Counted from the first letter of the stretch, positions 1-9,813 are shown. The stretch is 64,000 nucleotides of DNA from Planctomycetota bacterium (GCA_022600195.1 JAHZKX010000043.1:1-64000), one strand, 5' to 3'. Numbers and translations are program-made. The notes: generated from the letters alone by a model not told the origin.

Positions 1-61
1 CAACATCGGCACGACGCAACATTGGGATAATCTGGTCTACACCATAACGTTTCTGAGGCAT
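1..61 (-). CDS. IS3-family transposase OrfA, N-terminal part (runs off window)
   Basis: The ATG is at 61-59 on the minus strand and 20 codons are visible, beginning MPQKRYGVDQIIPMLRR. This pattern (MPxKRY...QII..LR.A.V) is typical of the helix-turn-helix OrfA of IS3-family elements, which binds the IS ends and is usually extended by frameshifting into the OrfB DDE integrase domain. The start lies one base after the stop of the truncated cytochrome peroxidase, so the peroxidase frame reads through the IS leader. The rest of the gene lies outside the window, so completeness cannot be judged. Confidence 0.7.
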   Translation of the reverse strand, partial: MPQKRYGVDQIIPMLRRADV

Positions 62-124
62 CTTAAAAAATCCTTTCCGGGCTTCGCCCGGGATGGATTC
101 TCTCATAATCACTGGTACTATTCA
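1..124 (-). mobile_element. 5' end of an IS3-like insertion sequence
   Basis: On the minus strand the element appears to begin at about 124-120 (TGAATAGTACCAG...). A matching terminal sequence in the opposite orientation occurs at 23892-23915: both contain TAGTACCAG, six variable bases, then TGAGAGAATC. It lies next to an OrfB remnant, which identifies it as the terminal inverted repeat of this IS family. A GC-rich hairpin (CCGGGC ttc GCCCGG, about 77-92) lies between the terminus and the orfA start. The exact boundary is uncertain by a few bases. Confidence 0.65.
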
Positions 125-1499
125 CGGGGATAAGGTCAAAAAACTCAACGGTGTCCTCCAGGGTCAACAGCCGACCGTCGTGGAGGTAAGGTGGCGAATC
201 TTTGATTCCTCGTAGGGGGAATGTCTTGCTTGGTCCCTCTCCATTCGCCATATGGTCGAGTACCATTTGTGGTTTATAAAACCGTTCCGTTTTCAAATTG
301 TGCATTAAGTTGTCTGTGTAAAAGGGAGCTGTATGACAAGCGGCACACTTGGCCTTCCCGAAAAACAACGCCTGACCCTTCAATTCTGATTCAGTGGCTT
401 TTTCGGGATCGAGTTTTCCAAAAATGTCCAACTTGGGAGCGGGAGGAAAATCGAGTAGTTCCTGAAACTCTGCCATCACATGTACCTGACTTCCACGATC
501 CAAAATGTTCATTCCTTTTTTGATTGCGGTTGTAGTGTCACCATCGAAGTATGCAGCCCTTTGTTCAAATTCTGTGAAATCTTCCACCGTCTTTAAGGCC
601 CGCTGGGATCCGAATAACCTCTGTATGTTTACACCTCTCAAAGAAGGCACCTCAATCCGGTTTCGAAATTTTTGAGGACGCATATCTCCTACAAGGTGAG
701 TGGCACCATTCGTATGGCCGTTAACATGACAATCGAAGCAGGTCACACCAGCACTGGCTTCAATCGTCCGTCTGTCGTGAGTCTGATTGAACTGCTGTTG
801 TGGAAATGGAGTGACCAGGAGTCTCACACCATCCAACTGTTTGGGGTTGAGAATCCCTTCAAAAATGTCGTAATAATTTTTCAAGGTCACAACTTTTCCC
901 TGTGAAACATCGCCCAGATCAGATCTGGTTGTTAAATACACGGCAGGCGGGAATTCCGGCATAAAGTGATCTGGTATGTCAAAATCAAGATCAAAGCGTG
1001 CCAGATTCCGCTTTTCCTGTTTCATGACCTCATCAATCTGAGACTTGGGAAACAACATACCTCCCTCGTTATGATTCGGGTGAGGCAGGGGTAAAAACCC
1101 CTTAGGCCATAACCCTTGTGCACGAATTTCTTCTGGTTTCAATCCAGCCAGTTCTTCCCAGGAAGAAACGCCCGCAGGTAATTTTGCACGAACACCAGCC
1201 TGTAGAGACTTACCGCGTGACATTGTTCCTGAATCGGAAGGACGATTCGAAAGGTCGTATCGCTCTTGCAAAAGATGCATGTGTCGTTGACGAATTTGTT
1301 CCTTTTCCGCCTTCATCTTTTTGACAACTGCTGCAAACGCTTCTCGAGAGACAGACATTGCAGGCTCAGAAGGATGCACCTGACCGGGAGGTGGATCGGC
1401 ATAAACTGCTGAACCAAAATTTAGACCCAATACACAAGCCAAAACAGTTACTACCGAGGTTAAGACTGGAAGCGAAAGTATCCATCGACTGTAATACAT
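63..1499 (-). CDS. Di-haem cytochrome c peroxidase family protein, 3' end replaced by IS sequence
   Basis: This is an exported (periplasmic) haem protein. Residues 1-34 form a signal peptide ending near VYA-DPP. Two c-type haem motifs are present, CFDCH at 254-258 and CAACH at 385-389, followed by the PPYLHDGR...LEDTVEFF block usual near the C-terminus of MauG/CcpA-type peroxidases. These enzymes reduce H2O2 with electrons from cytochrome c. The usual last helix (about 20 residues, with a K/D-rich L..FL motif) is missing. After TVEFFDLI the frame enters the IS3-like terminus and ends with a 20-residue IS-encoded tail. The gene is divergent from oxyR, with an OxyR-type operator between them, consistent with peroxide control. 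Whether the shortened protein still folds is unknown. Confidence 0.85.
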   Translation of the reverse strand: MYYSRWILSLPVLTSVVTVLACVLGLNFGSAVYADPPPGQVHPSEPAMSVSREAFAAVVKKMKAEKEQIRQRHMHLLQERYDLSNRPSDSGTMSRGKSLQAGVRAKLPAGVSSWEELAGLKPEEIRAQGLWPKGFLPLPHPNHNEGGMLFPKSQIDEVMKQEKRNLARFDLDFDIPDHFMPEFPPAVYLTTRSDLGDVSQGKVVTLKNYYDIFEGILNPKQLDGVRLLVTPFPQQQFNQTHDRRTIEASAGVTCFDCHVNGHTNGATHLVGDMRPQKFRNRIEVPSLRGVNIQRLFGSQRALKTVEDFTEFEQRAAYFDGDTTTAIKKGMNILDRGSQVHVMAEFQELLDFPPAPKLDIFGKLDPEKATESELKGQALFFGKAKCAACHTAPFYTDNLMHNLKTERFYKPQMVLDHMANGEGPSKTFPLRGIKDSPPYLHDGRLLTLEDTVEFFDLIPVNSTSDYERIHPGRSPERIF

Positions 1500-1597
1500 T
1501 TGTTACCTTTTCTAAAATTGAATTACATTCAGGCCCGCATTAATTCTTTGCGGTGGTCAACGAGGTAAATATTAACTTGTAATCTGCCATATGAAAA

Positions 1598-1634
1598 ATA
1601 TATAATTCCTATAACATTGATAGGAAATAACTAT
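1598..1634. promoter_or_regulatory. OxyR-type operator (four ATAG/CTAT half-elements at 11-bp spacing)
   Basis: Read on the plus strand: ATAt (1598-1601), 7 bases, CTAT (1609-1612), 7 bases, ATAG (1620-1623), 7 bases, CTAT (1631-1634). This fits the known OxyR recognition pattern ATAG-N7-CTAT-N7-ATAG-N7-CTAT at 15 of 16 specified positions. The central part is also a perfect inverted repeat, TTCCTAT-N7-ATAGGAA (1606-1626). The last CTAT overlaps the oxyR start codon and the AGGAAA ribosome-binding site, which suggests direct autorepression. The site lies between oxyR and the peroxidase and could serve both. Confidence 0.75.
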
Positions 1635-2523
1635 GGAACTACAACAATTACGTTACTTCGTTACCGTTGCCGAATTGGGTAATTTCACGCGTGCTGCAGA
1701 GAAATGTCTTGTTTCTCAACCATCGTTGAGCCAGCAGATAATAAAACTGGAAAAAGAGATTGGTCATCCATTAATTGAACGCCTGGGCCGCAGTTTGCGA
1801 CTGACAAGTGCGGGTGAGGTTTTCTATGAGCGCGCCTCGAATATCCTGTGTGCTGTGGAAGAGACACAACATTTAGTCAATGCGTCATACACACTGGAAA
1901 ATAAAAAAATCAGACTGGGTGCAATCCCAACCATTGCTCCTTTTTTGATTCCACCCCTGTTAAAAAAACTGTTCCAGACATACCCGGATGCAGAGATCAC
2001 TTTTAGAGAGATGACAACCGACCAGACGATGCAGGACTGCAAAGCAGGGGACCTGGATCTGGCATTTCTCTCGCTTCCTCTCGAAGATGATCTACTTCAT
2101 GTCGAGCCACTTTTCAGCGAAGAACTTTTCCTGGCGGTATACCCCGACCATAAACTGCTCAAGAAAAAAAAGGTCACTTCGAAAGATCTGGAGGATGAGT
2201 CATTCATCTTGTTAAGCGAAGCACATTGCCTGGGACAACAGATTGTCTCCTTCTGCCAGCACCATCACTATCTCCCCCGAGTCAGTTGTGAAAGTGCACA
2301 ACTGGCGACGGTTCAGGAATTAGTCGGGCTGGGACTGGGAATTTCGCTCATTCCAGAAATGGCTAAAAACATTGACAAAAGCAAGAAAGTCAAATACCTG
2401 AGTCTGTCAGGAATCAAACCGACGCGTACGATCGTACTGGTGACTCATCCCCAGCGCTATCAGAGTAATCTTGTAAAAGCGTTTATCGCCAATATTAAAG
2501 AGTGGTGTCCACTGAATAAGTAG
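1633..2523 (+). CDS. oxyR: Hydrogen-peroxide-sensing LysR-type regulator OxyR
   Basis: This is a 296-residue LysR-type regulator. The N-terminal winged helix-turn-helix (about 1-60, TRAAEKCLVSQPSLSQQI) is followed by a linker helix and a substrate-binding-like effector domain (about 90-290). Cys199 and Cys208 sit in HCLGQQIVSFC, with the same spacing and numbering as the peroxide-reactive cysteine pair of E. coli OxyR (HCLRDQAMGFC), so a disulfide redox switch is expected. The start ATG at 1633 follows AGGAAATAACT. The gene is divergent from a cytochrome c peroxidase, a plausible target. An OxyR-type operator overlaps its own translation start. The redox-cysteine match makes OxyR much more likely than another LysR class. 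Confidence 0.9.
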   Translation: MELQQLRYFVTVAELGNFTRAAEKCLVSQPSLSQQIIKLEKEIGHPLIERLGRSLRLTSAGEVFYERASNILCAVEETQHLVNASYTLENKKIRLGAIPTIAPFLIPPLLKKLFQTYPDAEITFREMTTDQTMQDCKAGDLDLAFLSLPLEDDLLHVEPLFSEELFLAVYPDHKLLKKKKVTSKDLEDESFILLSEAHCLGQQIVSFCQHHHYLPRVSCESAQLATVQELVGLGLGISLIPEMAKNIDKSKKVKYLSLSGIKPTRTIVLVTHPQRYQSNLVKAFIANIKEWCPLNK

Positions 2524-2638
2524 ATCTGACTTCAGATGTGAAAACACATCCGTTTAACAAAGACTTTAGAGGCCCAGATCAATCAAACCCTGTGTTCCTC
2601 ATTTTGCACGTAGAAGAACTATAACCGGGAAATAAAAA

Positions 2639-2675
2639 CAGGCCCACCTTTCACAAAGAAAGGGGGCCTTGTTTA
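2639..2675 (-). terminator. Intrinsic terminator after DUF1501 gene
   Basis: On the minus strand AGGCCCCCTTTC, a short loop, then GAAAGGTGGGCCT is followed by GTTTTTATTT. The stem is about 12 bp with one mismatch. It lies just downstream of the DUF1501 stop at 2696. Reading the other way it ends in GTTTAATTA, so it could weakly serve the convergent oxyR transcript too. Confidence 0.75.
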
Positions 2676-2695
2676 ATTATTTCATATGAGTTAAA

Positions 2696-4165
2696 TCAAC
2701 TCATCAAATTGGAAACAGCTTGTGCTTTCACCAGTTCACGTGGTTGATTCAGGTGATTATAGACAATCGTTTCCGGATTAATTCCAAACGAATGATAAAT
2801 TGTTGCTAAAAGTTCACGCGGATGAACCGGATCTTTACGAGGGCTGGAACCGGTCTTATCAGATTCGCCATGCACATAACCCCTTTTGATACCGGCACCC
2901 GCCATCAAAGATGTATAACAGTAAGGCCAGTGATCACGTCCATCATCAGAATTCGAATTGCCCGAGGTACTGACACCACGCTGAGGACTTCTTCCAAATT
3001 CACCGACGGCGACAACCAGAGTCTCATCGAGAGTGCCACGATCATAGAGATCGGAAATCAAACTCGCTAACCCCTGATCGAACATGGGGCCTGACTGATT
3101 TTTCAGACGGTTGGTTAATCCCGTATGCACATCCCAGGAATGATTATTAGAATTCGCCACTTTAGGCCAAACCACTTCAACAACACGCGTGCCCGCTTCC
3201 ACGAGACGCCGAGCAAGCAACAAGCTTTGCCCAAACGTATTACGGCCATACTTGTCACGAACTGAATCCGTTTCCTGATCGAGGGCAAATGCATCGCGGG
3301 CACGCCCGGAAATGACAAGATCAAGGGCACGCGAATAATATTTATCCAGTTTATAATCCTGGACGGCTTTATTCAGTTGCGGCATCCCTTTGTTGATCGT
3401 TTCGCGCAAACTGGCACGACGCTGTAATCGCGAGGTGTAAACATCAGGACGTAGTTTGAGATCATCTACACTGATCCGGTCCATTTTATTCATATCCATA
3501 TCATCGCCCGGTGGATACAGATAATAAGGATCGAAAGCACGTCCCAGAAAACCGGCTGTCCCCGCTTTTCCGACCACATTACTTTCCTGAAGAGGACGTG
3601 GCAACATGACAAAAGGCAACATCGAGACGTTCGGAGGTTGTAACCGGATGATATTAGAACCAAAGTTCGGAAAATCTTTGGGACTGGGTGGCTCTAACTG
3701 TCCGGACGGACTGACTTTATCAGTCGTGTAGCCGGTTAACATCTGATAAATGGCTGCCGTGTGATTGAAGAGCCCTTTAGGTGTGTAGCTCATCGAACGA
3801 ATCATTGTAAACTTGTCGTTGTTTTGCGCTAAGTTCGGTAGCAATTCTGAGAATTGAATACCGGGCAGCTTTGTTGGAATTGGCTTGAAGACGCTCCGCA
3901 CATTATCGGGAACGTTCTCTTTGGGATCCCATAAATCGAGATGACTGGGACCGCCTTGCAGGAAGATTAGAATCACACTTTTGGCTTTGGCCCACCCGGG
4001 TCCGCCACCTTCATTATTGTTGGCAGCAGCTTCTTGAAGTTGCAGCATGGAACCCAGTCCCATACCCATCATACTGGAACCGCCCACTCGCAGCAGATCT
4101 CGCCTTGAGATTTGACTTCGAGACTCACATACTTCCTTGCCTGGTTGACCTGGAATGATCAGCAT
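2696..4165 (-). CDS. DUF1501 domain-containing secreted protein (sulfatase/phosphatase-like fold)
   Basis: This is a 489-residue member of the DUF1501 family, which is greatly expanded in planctomycetes and structurally related to alkaline phosphatase/sulfatase enzymes. A twin-arginine-type signal ([19 protein letters not shown], about 20-38) predicts export. Family blocks are visible: [63 protein letters not shown] and [18 protein letters not shown]. The start is supported by GAGGAG seven bases upstream. It follows the giant cytochrome/DUF1553 gene by 80 bp, the usual DUF1553-DUF1501 pairing, so the two probably work together. The substrate is unknown. Confidence 0.88.
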   Translation of the reverse strand: MLIIPGQPGKEVCESRSQISRRDLLRVGGSSMMGMGLGSMLQLQEAAANNNEGGGPGWAKAKSVILIFLQGGPSHLDLWDPKENVPDNVRSVFKPIPTKLPGIQFSELLPNLAQNNDKFTMIRSMSYTPKGLFNHTAAIYQMLTGYTTDKVSPSGQLEPPSPKDFPNFGSNIIRLQPPNVSMLPFVMLPRPLQESNVVGKAGTAGFLGRAFDPYYLYPPGDDMDMNKMDRISVDDLKLRPDVYTSRLQRRASLRETINKGMPQLNKAVQDYKLDKYYSRALDLVISGRARDAFALDQETDSVRDKYGRNTFGQSLLLARRLVEAGTRVVEVVWPKVANSNNHSWDVHTGLTNRLKNQSGPMFDQGLASLISDLYDRGTLDETLVVAVGEFGRSPQRGVSTSGNSNSDDGRDHWPYCYTSLMAGAGIKRGYVHGESDKTGSSPRKDPVHPRELLATIYHSFGINPETIVYNHLNQPRELVKAQAVSNLMS

Positions 4166-4245
4166 TTCCGTATCTCCTCACTTTTGCTCGAGATTTGTTT
4201 TAGTATTGTATCTATCGGTCTGTTAAATGAAATATCAGATTTCTC

Positions 4246-7200
4246 TTAATGATTAAACAGAAACGCGGGACTGTTAATTAATGCCCAGGTCAAATCCTGA
4301 GCTGCAATTAAACGATTCTGTTTCGCCTGTCCTGTACTAAGCTGTACGTCATTACGCAACCGAGTCAATTTTCGATTTACGGGACGGACATTTTGCATCG
4401 CCATCAGATGGTTTCTCAACTGTACCAGCTTTGGATCAGCAGGACGCGGTTTTTTGCTTTCTGCAACAGCTTTAATGTGTGCTTGTAACTTACTATCGGC
4501 CTTACTGTAATAAGTAAGCAGTTTCTTTTTCTCAGCTGCGTTTCGTTTTGGCATTTTCTTTGCCAGAATTTTGATAATGTCAGCCGGATGTTTATCCAGA
4601 GTGGTCGGCCCGGCACTGTTGGTAACCGAAAGCCTGAAGCGTCCGATCGAATGCGTGTTACTGCTAAAATGCTGTTTGAGGACAAACGTCAGAATTGTCC
4701 CTTTATCATCAGCGGCGAAATTCGACTGAATATTAAAACTGGCCACATGTGATTTCCCCACCTGGGGCGCCAACGCCCAGCCATTACCCTGGGCAACCAC
4801 TTTCCCATCGATGGCCGTCGCTACAGCATAGCCATTCTGGCTGAAATCAGCCTGGGCATTGAACAGAGTCAATTTGGTTTTCTGTGCAGGCTTCGACTTG
4901 GGAGCCGCATAGACTTCAAATTCACTTAAAACAATATTTCCATCACTGGACCGACCGGGACCTTTGGACGGCAATGAGGCATCCGTCAGGACTTCCAGGC
5001 GTATCGCAGAGAGTCCTTTCAAGTTCGTATGCGCAACGATCTGATAATCGCCTTTGCCATTCTTACCTTTTGCCAATACAGAAAGATCCTTCTGTAATTC
5101 CAGTGTGGCCTTATTCGTCGCAGTCATGCTTTCAGGCTTGAGCGCAACCCAGTTTGAACCACTGGCTTCTTCTTTTTCCCATTTAGCAATTTTTGCCTGG
5201 AGCGATTTTTGATATTCAGACAATGTTTTTTGTAATTTGGCAGTCCGTTCTTTTTGCTCTTGATTCAACCATGCTTCACGTGGCGCGATCGCCTTTTCGA
5301 AACCAGCAACCGCTTGCTGTGCCTGTTGTACATTTTTGACACGCAGATTTTCCTGCGCGATCACAGAAGCGGGAAGACTCTTTTCATAGGCTGCTAGTTC
5401 TTTGACCAATGACTGGTGTCCACTCTGAATCTGTTGTTGAATCAGTTTGATTCCCGCCTGTTTTTCCTTCGCTGTAGCCGGGCGATTTAAAACTCTCAGG
5501 AATAGAGAATCCACCAATACCTGGTCATCTTTTTCTGACTGAACCAGTTTGTGTAACGCATTATTCGGATCACTGATCGCATTTCCGACAGTCGGACCAC
5601 TAATAAGCGCCATCACAGGTCCTAATTGCACGCCGGATGACCGTTCACATTCACAGGGACTTTCGCGTTGAGCACGACCAAATTTTGCCAAGAAATCGCT
5701 CTTCAGTTTGAAACCAACATCGGGAAGCTCAGCAGCACGCGTACCAGCAGGCACACCCGGAATATTAGAGAGTGAACCTGTGACACGACAGAGTGAGTCA
5801 TACAAGACCTCTGCAGGTAAGCGACGTGCTTTGGCATGTGAATAGTTGATCGTATCGTCTTCATTCCATTTATTAGACTCAATGGAAAGCTGATATGTTC
5901 GTGATTGACAGATCACGCGCATTAAATGGCGAATATCAAAATTACTCTTTAAAAAGTCAGCGGTTAATTTCTCTAATAATTCTGGATTAGTAGGTGGATT
6001 GCCAGCACGAATGTCGTCAATCGGATCAATTAACCCAGTACCTGTAAGGTAGCCCCACAAGCGATTTGCATAAGCTTTGGCAAAATATTGATTATCGGGT
6101 GAAGTAATCCAGCGTGCTAATTTCTCACGTCTTGAAACTTCTATTTTTGCAGCTTTTACTTCTGCAGGGTAAGGGAATTTGGGAGGTGTCTTTGCGCCAG
6201 TGCGAACGTGAATCATTTCACCTTCGTTTTTATCAAAGACTACTTCGAACAAAGGTTTTCCACTTTCAACGGCAGTACGTCCAATTGTACGTCCTTTACT
6301 CTCTGGTGCGTTCTTCAGGCCAAGCTGTGCAAAGAAAGCAGACGTTTCGTAGTATTGATCCTGGGTCCAACGCTCAAATGGATGGTCATGGCATTTATTG
6401 CAGTTAAATCGAATTGACAGAAATAAATGCGTTGTATTTTCCATCGTATCTTCGGGAGTACGATGAATTTTGAAGTAGGAAGCAGCAGGGACTTCTTTAT
6501 TGGAACCGGACGCAGACAAAATCTGATAAGCAAACTGATCATAGGGAACCTTGTCTGCAATTGACTTACGAATCCAATCGCGAAACAGTTTTGCTCCCTC
6601 TGGCCCCAGATATTTCCGATTGACCTGTAATAAATCAGCCCATTTATTAGTCCAATGATCAACAAACTCCTTACTTTCAAGTAAGCGATCAATCAGTTCA
6701 TTTCGCTTGACATTGGATTTCCTTTTGTCAGCCATAAACGCTTTGACATCATCAATCGTGGGAGGGAGGCCAGTTAGATCGATAAAAACGCGTCGCATAA
6801 ATTCCACATCGGTACACAAGTCGGAAGGGAGCGTTTTTGTTTTCTTCAGTTTCAGATCAACCAGACTATCGATGTAGTTATGAACGGGCAGTTGTTTCCA
6901 GACAAATTCTGAACGATCACCCATGACAGTCACAGTCGTTGCGGCATACTTACCTTGATATCTAGCCAGTAGTGGCGCTTCTCCCCGCCTCAGTACTTCT
7001 GCAATGCCACCATGATGCATTTTAACAACTTCGATATTACTGCAGTCGATAAACGAATCCGAAGTCACATCACGAATTTCGCCATTGTCATAAGTAGCAA
7101 GAATACGGAACTGCTGCAGCAGACCTGCACGTGGAACCACTGGGTTTTCGGGAGTAATTTTGATACTGGCTACTCGTGATGCGTCCTTTTTCAAAGGAGT

Positions 7201-9381
7201 TCCCTCCTTGATCCAGGAAGCAACAATCTGATAGTGCGCATCCCCGGGAAGCGCCACCTGGCCACCTTTATGAGGAACTTCAGCGATCGCTTTCAACAAT
7301 ACAAGACTTTGTTCGGGAGAAGCCAGATTGACACGTCGTGATTTGAGGTCATCGGAGTAGGCTCGTAAGTCAAACAGATCATCGGTTCCTCGCAGGGAAA
7401 GTTTAAAGCCGTCTTTCCCTTTATTTGCTCCATGACATAACCCCGAATTACAACCCATTTTTGTAAAAGCGGGTGCAACATCCCGCCAGTAATCGGGACG
7501 GTATCTTTCGGGAAATTTTGCGACGGTAATTTTTGCAGTCGCCTCTATACCGTGCAAGCTGAAGCTGACATTAGCGACACCTGGTTGAAGTGCCTTTACC
7601 AGCCCCTTTGGTGAAACATGAATTATCTCTTTTTGATTCACATTTGCTTTTACCAGACGTGTCAAATCTGTTTTGGCTCCGGATTTTAAATGTCCGGTTA
7701 CCAGGAACTGCACCGTGTCAAATTTTTGAGCAATCGTGGCAGCCGCAGGCTGGATTTCCAGTTTCACAAGCGGATCAGTATTTGAAAATGATTCCTGCGG
7801 CAGTTTTTTCTGATGAAGATCAATCAGAACAATATCACTTTTCTGAGTGGCCTGTTTTGCCTGCGCCAGTTGTTTCTGACTGGTCTGCAAGGGGACTGGC
7901 ACAAAGGATTTTTTCAGTTTCCCTGTTTTTGCCTCGTATAATCGAACCTGTCCATCCTGTCCGGCTGTGGCAATCATTTCTCCCTGCGGGTGAAAACGAA
8001 CTGTATACAGCCCTGATTCAGGAACTGCTACCTCACTGACAACCTTGACTGACCTGGTACGGGCAGCCGCAACCTGTTTTTTCTCGGCGGGTGTTCGCGT
8101 CACGACGCGTTTTGAGAGAATTTTGACCATTGCAGCGGGAAATTTCTTTTCGATTTCGAATGAGAATACCTTGAGTTCCCCGGTATGATTCAGACTACTG
8201 ACGGCCACCAGTTGTTTGCCATTGGGATGAATATCAACACCAAAAATACGCCCCTTCAGAGCTGGAAAGCTACGGACCAGATTGGCATCATCACCAATGA
8301 CGCGCACTGATTGACGAAACGCGTGATAGAGTTTGGGAACCCCGTCTGCTCCACCAACGAGAACCGTATCCTGAGTCGGATGACGGGCAATAGTTGCCAA
8401 TCCTCCTGTCAGGGCTTTGGGAGTAATTGAGGTAATATTATCGATAAATCGCTGAGTTTTCAGTTCAGCCAGTTTAGCTGTTCTGTCACGACTCACGGAA
8501 ATCAGATGGCTCCCATCAGTCGAAAAGACGGTATCCAATACCCAGTCATAGTGGGCATTCTGGTAGAAGACTTCCTTTTCTGTTTCGACTTTGATGACGC
8601 GGACTGTATTATCGGTGCAACCAAATGCCAGCAATTTACTGTCAGGTGACCAACTGGCGCCATAGATCGTGTCAAAAGTCAGTGAAATCGACTTTTTCAA
8701 TGACTGAGTCTTTACGTCCCAGATTTGTATTTCGCCGCGCTCGGCTGGTGTTCCACCAGTGACAGCGAGATATTTCCCATCCGGTGAAAACTGGATTGAT
8801 TCGATTCGCTGTGACTTTCCGATCAATCGACCAACTAATTTATTTCCATCCGCAGCGTGTAGCAAGACCTCGTGAAAACCGGCAACAGCCAGTAATTTTC
8901 CATCAGGAGAATAATCCAGAGAAGTAATCACCGGAGGCGAAGCATAAACAGGAGGGCTCTGCTTGTTAAACCTGTATTCCACTTTGTTGGGAGAATCATT
9001 CACGGCACCTTGTTGAATCCAGGTACGAATCAGAGTGATCTGTTCCTGAGAAAGAGGTGTCTTTCCTTTCGGCATCTCTGCTTCGTTGTCATCAGGTGTG
9101 ATCAGCTTTACCAGATTACTTTTCTCCGGTTTACCTGGTACGATGGCAATCGTTTCACTTTCCCCACCTTTGATAAAATGGGAATATTCTGTGACGACAT
9201 ATGCCCCTTCCGGATTGCGGGGATGATGGCATCCTGCACATTGCGCCTGAAGAATAGGACGAACCTGATGATAAAAGCTGATCTTATTTCCGGCAGCGTT
9301 TGCTGCAAACAGATTCGAAACGGAACAGGACCAGAAAATGATCGTAAGAAGCACAAATGAACGGAACTTGTCGAAGGACAT
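4246..9381 (-). CDS. Giant planctomycete cytochrome c / WD40 / DUF1549-DUF1553 protein
   Basis: This is an exported multidomain protein of about 1711 residues. The ATG at 9381 is preferred over the TTG at 9390 because GGGGGTTGAGG precedes it. In order: signal peptide (about 1-27); planctomycete-type cytochrome c domain with CAGCH near residue 50; WD40-like beta-propeller repeats (about 150-500, e.g. SLDYSPDGKLLAVAG, SIQFSPDGKYLAVTG); a bacterial Ig-like (BIG2) segment (about 545-640); a second CxxCH-like site (CNSGLCHGANKG); DUF1549 (about 850-1050, with the KCHDHPFERW block); DUF1553 (about 1110-1340); then a coiled-coil and lectin/discoidin-like tail. The role is unknown; electron transfer coupled to polymer binding has been suggested for such proteins. 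It is followed by DUF1501, probably co-transcribed. Confidence 0.88.
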   Translation of the reverse strand: MSFDKFRSFVLLTIIFWSCSVSNLFAANAAGNKISFYHQVRPILQAQCAGCHHPRNPEGAYVVTEYSHFIKGGESETIAIVPGKPEKSNLVKLITPDDNEAEMPKGKTPLSQEQITLIRTWIQQGAVNDSPNKVEYRFNKQSPPVYASPPVITSLDYSPDGKLLAVAGFHEVLLHAADGNKLVGRLIGKSQRIESIQFSPDGKYLAVTGGTPAERGEIQIWDVKTQSLKKSISLTFDTIYGASWSPDSKLLAFGCTDNTVRVIKVETEKEVFYQNAHYDWVLDTVFSTDGSHLISVSRDRTAKLAELKTQRFIDNITSITPKALTGGLATIARHPTQDTVLVGGADGVPKLYHAFRQSVRVIGDDANLVRSFPALKGRIFGVDIHPNGKQLVAVSSLNHTGELKVFSFEIEKKFPAAMVKILSKRVVTRTPAEKKQVAAARTRSVKVVSEVAVPESGLYTVRFHPQGEMIATAGQDGQVRLYEAKTGKLKKSFVPVPLQTSQKQLAQAKQATQKSDIVLIDLHQKKLPQESFSNTDPLVKLEIQPAAATIAQKFDTVQFLVTGHLKSGAKTDLTRLVKANVNQKEIIHVSPKGLVKALQPGVANVSFSLHGIEATAKITVAKFPERYRPDYWRDVAPAFTKMGCNSGLCHGANKGKDGFKLSLRGTDDLFDLRAYSDDLKSRRVNLASPEQSLVLLKAIAEVPHKGGQVALPGDAHYQIVASWIKEGTPLKKDASRVASIKITPENPVVPRAGLLQQFRILATYDNGEIRDVTSDSFIDCSNIEVVKMHHGGIAEVLRRGEAPLLARYQGKYAATTVTVMGDRSEFVWKQLPVHNYIDSLVDLKLKKTKTLPSDLCTDVEFMRRVFIDLTGLPPTIDDVKAFMADKRKSNVKRNELIDRLLESKEFVDHWTNKWADLLQVNRKYLGPEGAKLFRDWIRKSIADKVPYDQFAYQILSASGSNKEVPAASYFKIHRTPEDTMENTTHLFLSIRFNCNKCHDHPFERWTQDQYYETSAFFAQLGLKNAPESKGRTIGRTAVESGKPLFEVVFDKNEGEMIHVRTGAKTPPKFPYPAEVKAAKIEVSRREKLARWITSPDNQYFAKAYANRLWGYLTGTGLIDPIDDIRAGNPPTNPELLEKLTADFLKSNFDIRHLMRVICQSRTYQLSIESNKWNEDDTINYSHAKARRLPAEVLYDSLCRVTGSLSNIPGVPAGTRAAELPDVGFKLKSDFLAKFGRAQRESPCECERSSGVQLGPVMALISGPTVGNAISDPNNALHKLVQSEKDDQVLVDSLFLRVLNRPATAKEKQAGIKLIQQQIQSGHQSLVKELAAYEKSLPASVIAQENLRVKNVQQAQQAVAGFEKAIAPREAWLNQEQKERTAKLQKTLSEYQKSLQAKIAKWEKEEASGSNWVALKPESMTATNKATLELQKDLSVLAKGKNGKGDYQIVAHTNLKGLSAIRLEVLTDASLPSKGPGRSSDGNIVLSEFEVYAAPKSKPAQKTKLTLFNAQADFSQNGYAVATAIDGKVVAQGNGWALAPQVGKSHVASFNIQSNFAADDKGTILTFVLKQHFSSNTHSIGRFRLSVTNSAGPTTLDKHPADIIKILAKKMPKRNAAEKKKLLTYYSKADSKLQAHIKAVAESKKPRPADPKLVQLRNHLMAMQNVRPVNRKLTRLRNDVQLSTGQAKQNRLIAAQDLTWALINSPAFLFNH

Positions 9382-9390
9382 GAACCTCAA

Positions 9391-9813
9391 CCCCCTTTTG
9401 GCAAACCTAAGTTAAATTAACTCTGGTGATGAAAAGAGGTAATCTCTTCTCATTGCCCCTGATTGATCCTGAGAGGGCTCATAGGATGAGAGCAAGTGAT
9501 CAAACCGGGTGAGAGTAGTGGAAGGATAAGTTTATAATTGACTGCACTCAGTCATTAACTTAATTCTCTGTATGCAATGATTCATACACCATTATGAATA
9601 GATCCGATTTCTCCGTCGATGAAAATTTCTCCTTTTTCGCAATATTTTCGAAGATTTCTTACATACGATTTCGGTACTTTGGGATGGAAATCAGCCAATC
9701 CTGATCGTCTGCTTCAAGTTTCCCGCCATAATACATGATCCTGAACTCCGTCAACGATTCAGTAACTCCCTCCACAGCTTATTTAGCAACATTGCTAAAT
9801 AACACGACATGTC
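9391..9813. other. Intergenic region without a supported gene
   Basis: This stretch of roughly 420 bp separates the giant cytochrome gene from the TadG-like cluster. It is AT-rich. It holds a perfect 7-bp inverted repeat, ATTTAGC aacatt GCTAAAT (9781-9800), but no open frame with a convincing start. The upstream end presumably carries the promoter for the leftward giant gene. Confidence 0.6.

Noticed and set aside
7590-8039. 149-codon plus-strand frame
   Set aside because: Lies wholly antisense inside the giant cytochrome/WD40 gene, whose domains are unambiguous there.
9781-9800. ATTTAGC-N6-GCTAAAT inverted repeat as a terminator or operator
   Set aside because: Short AT-rich stem without a T-run, and a strong terminator already lies 15 bp away; kept only as a note in the intergenic entry.
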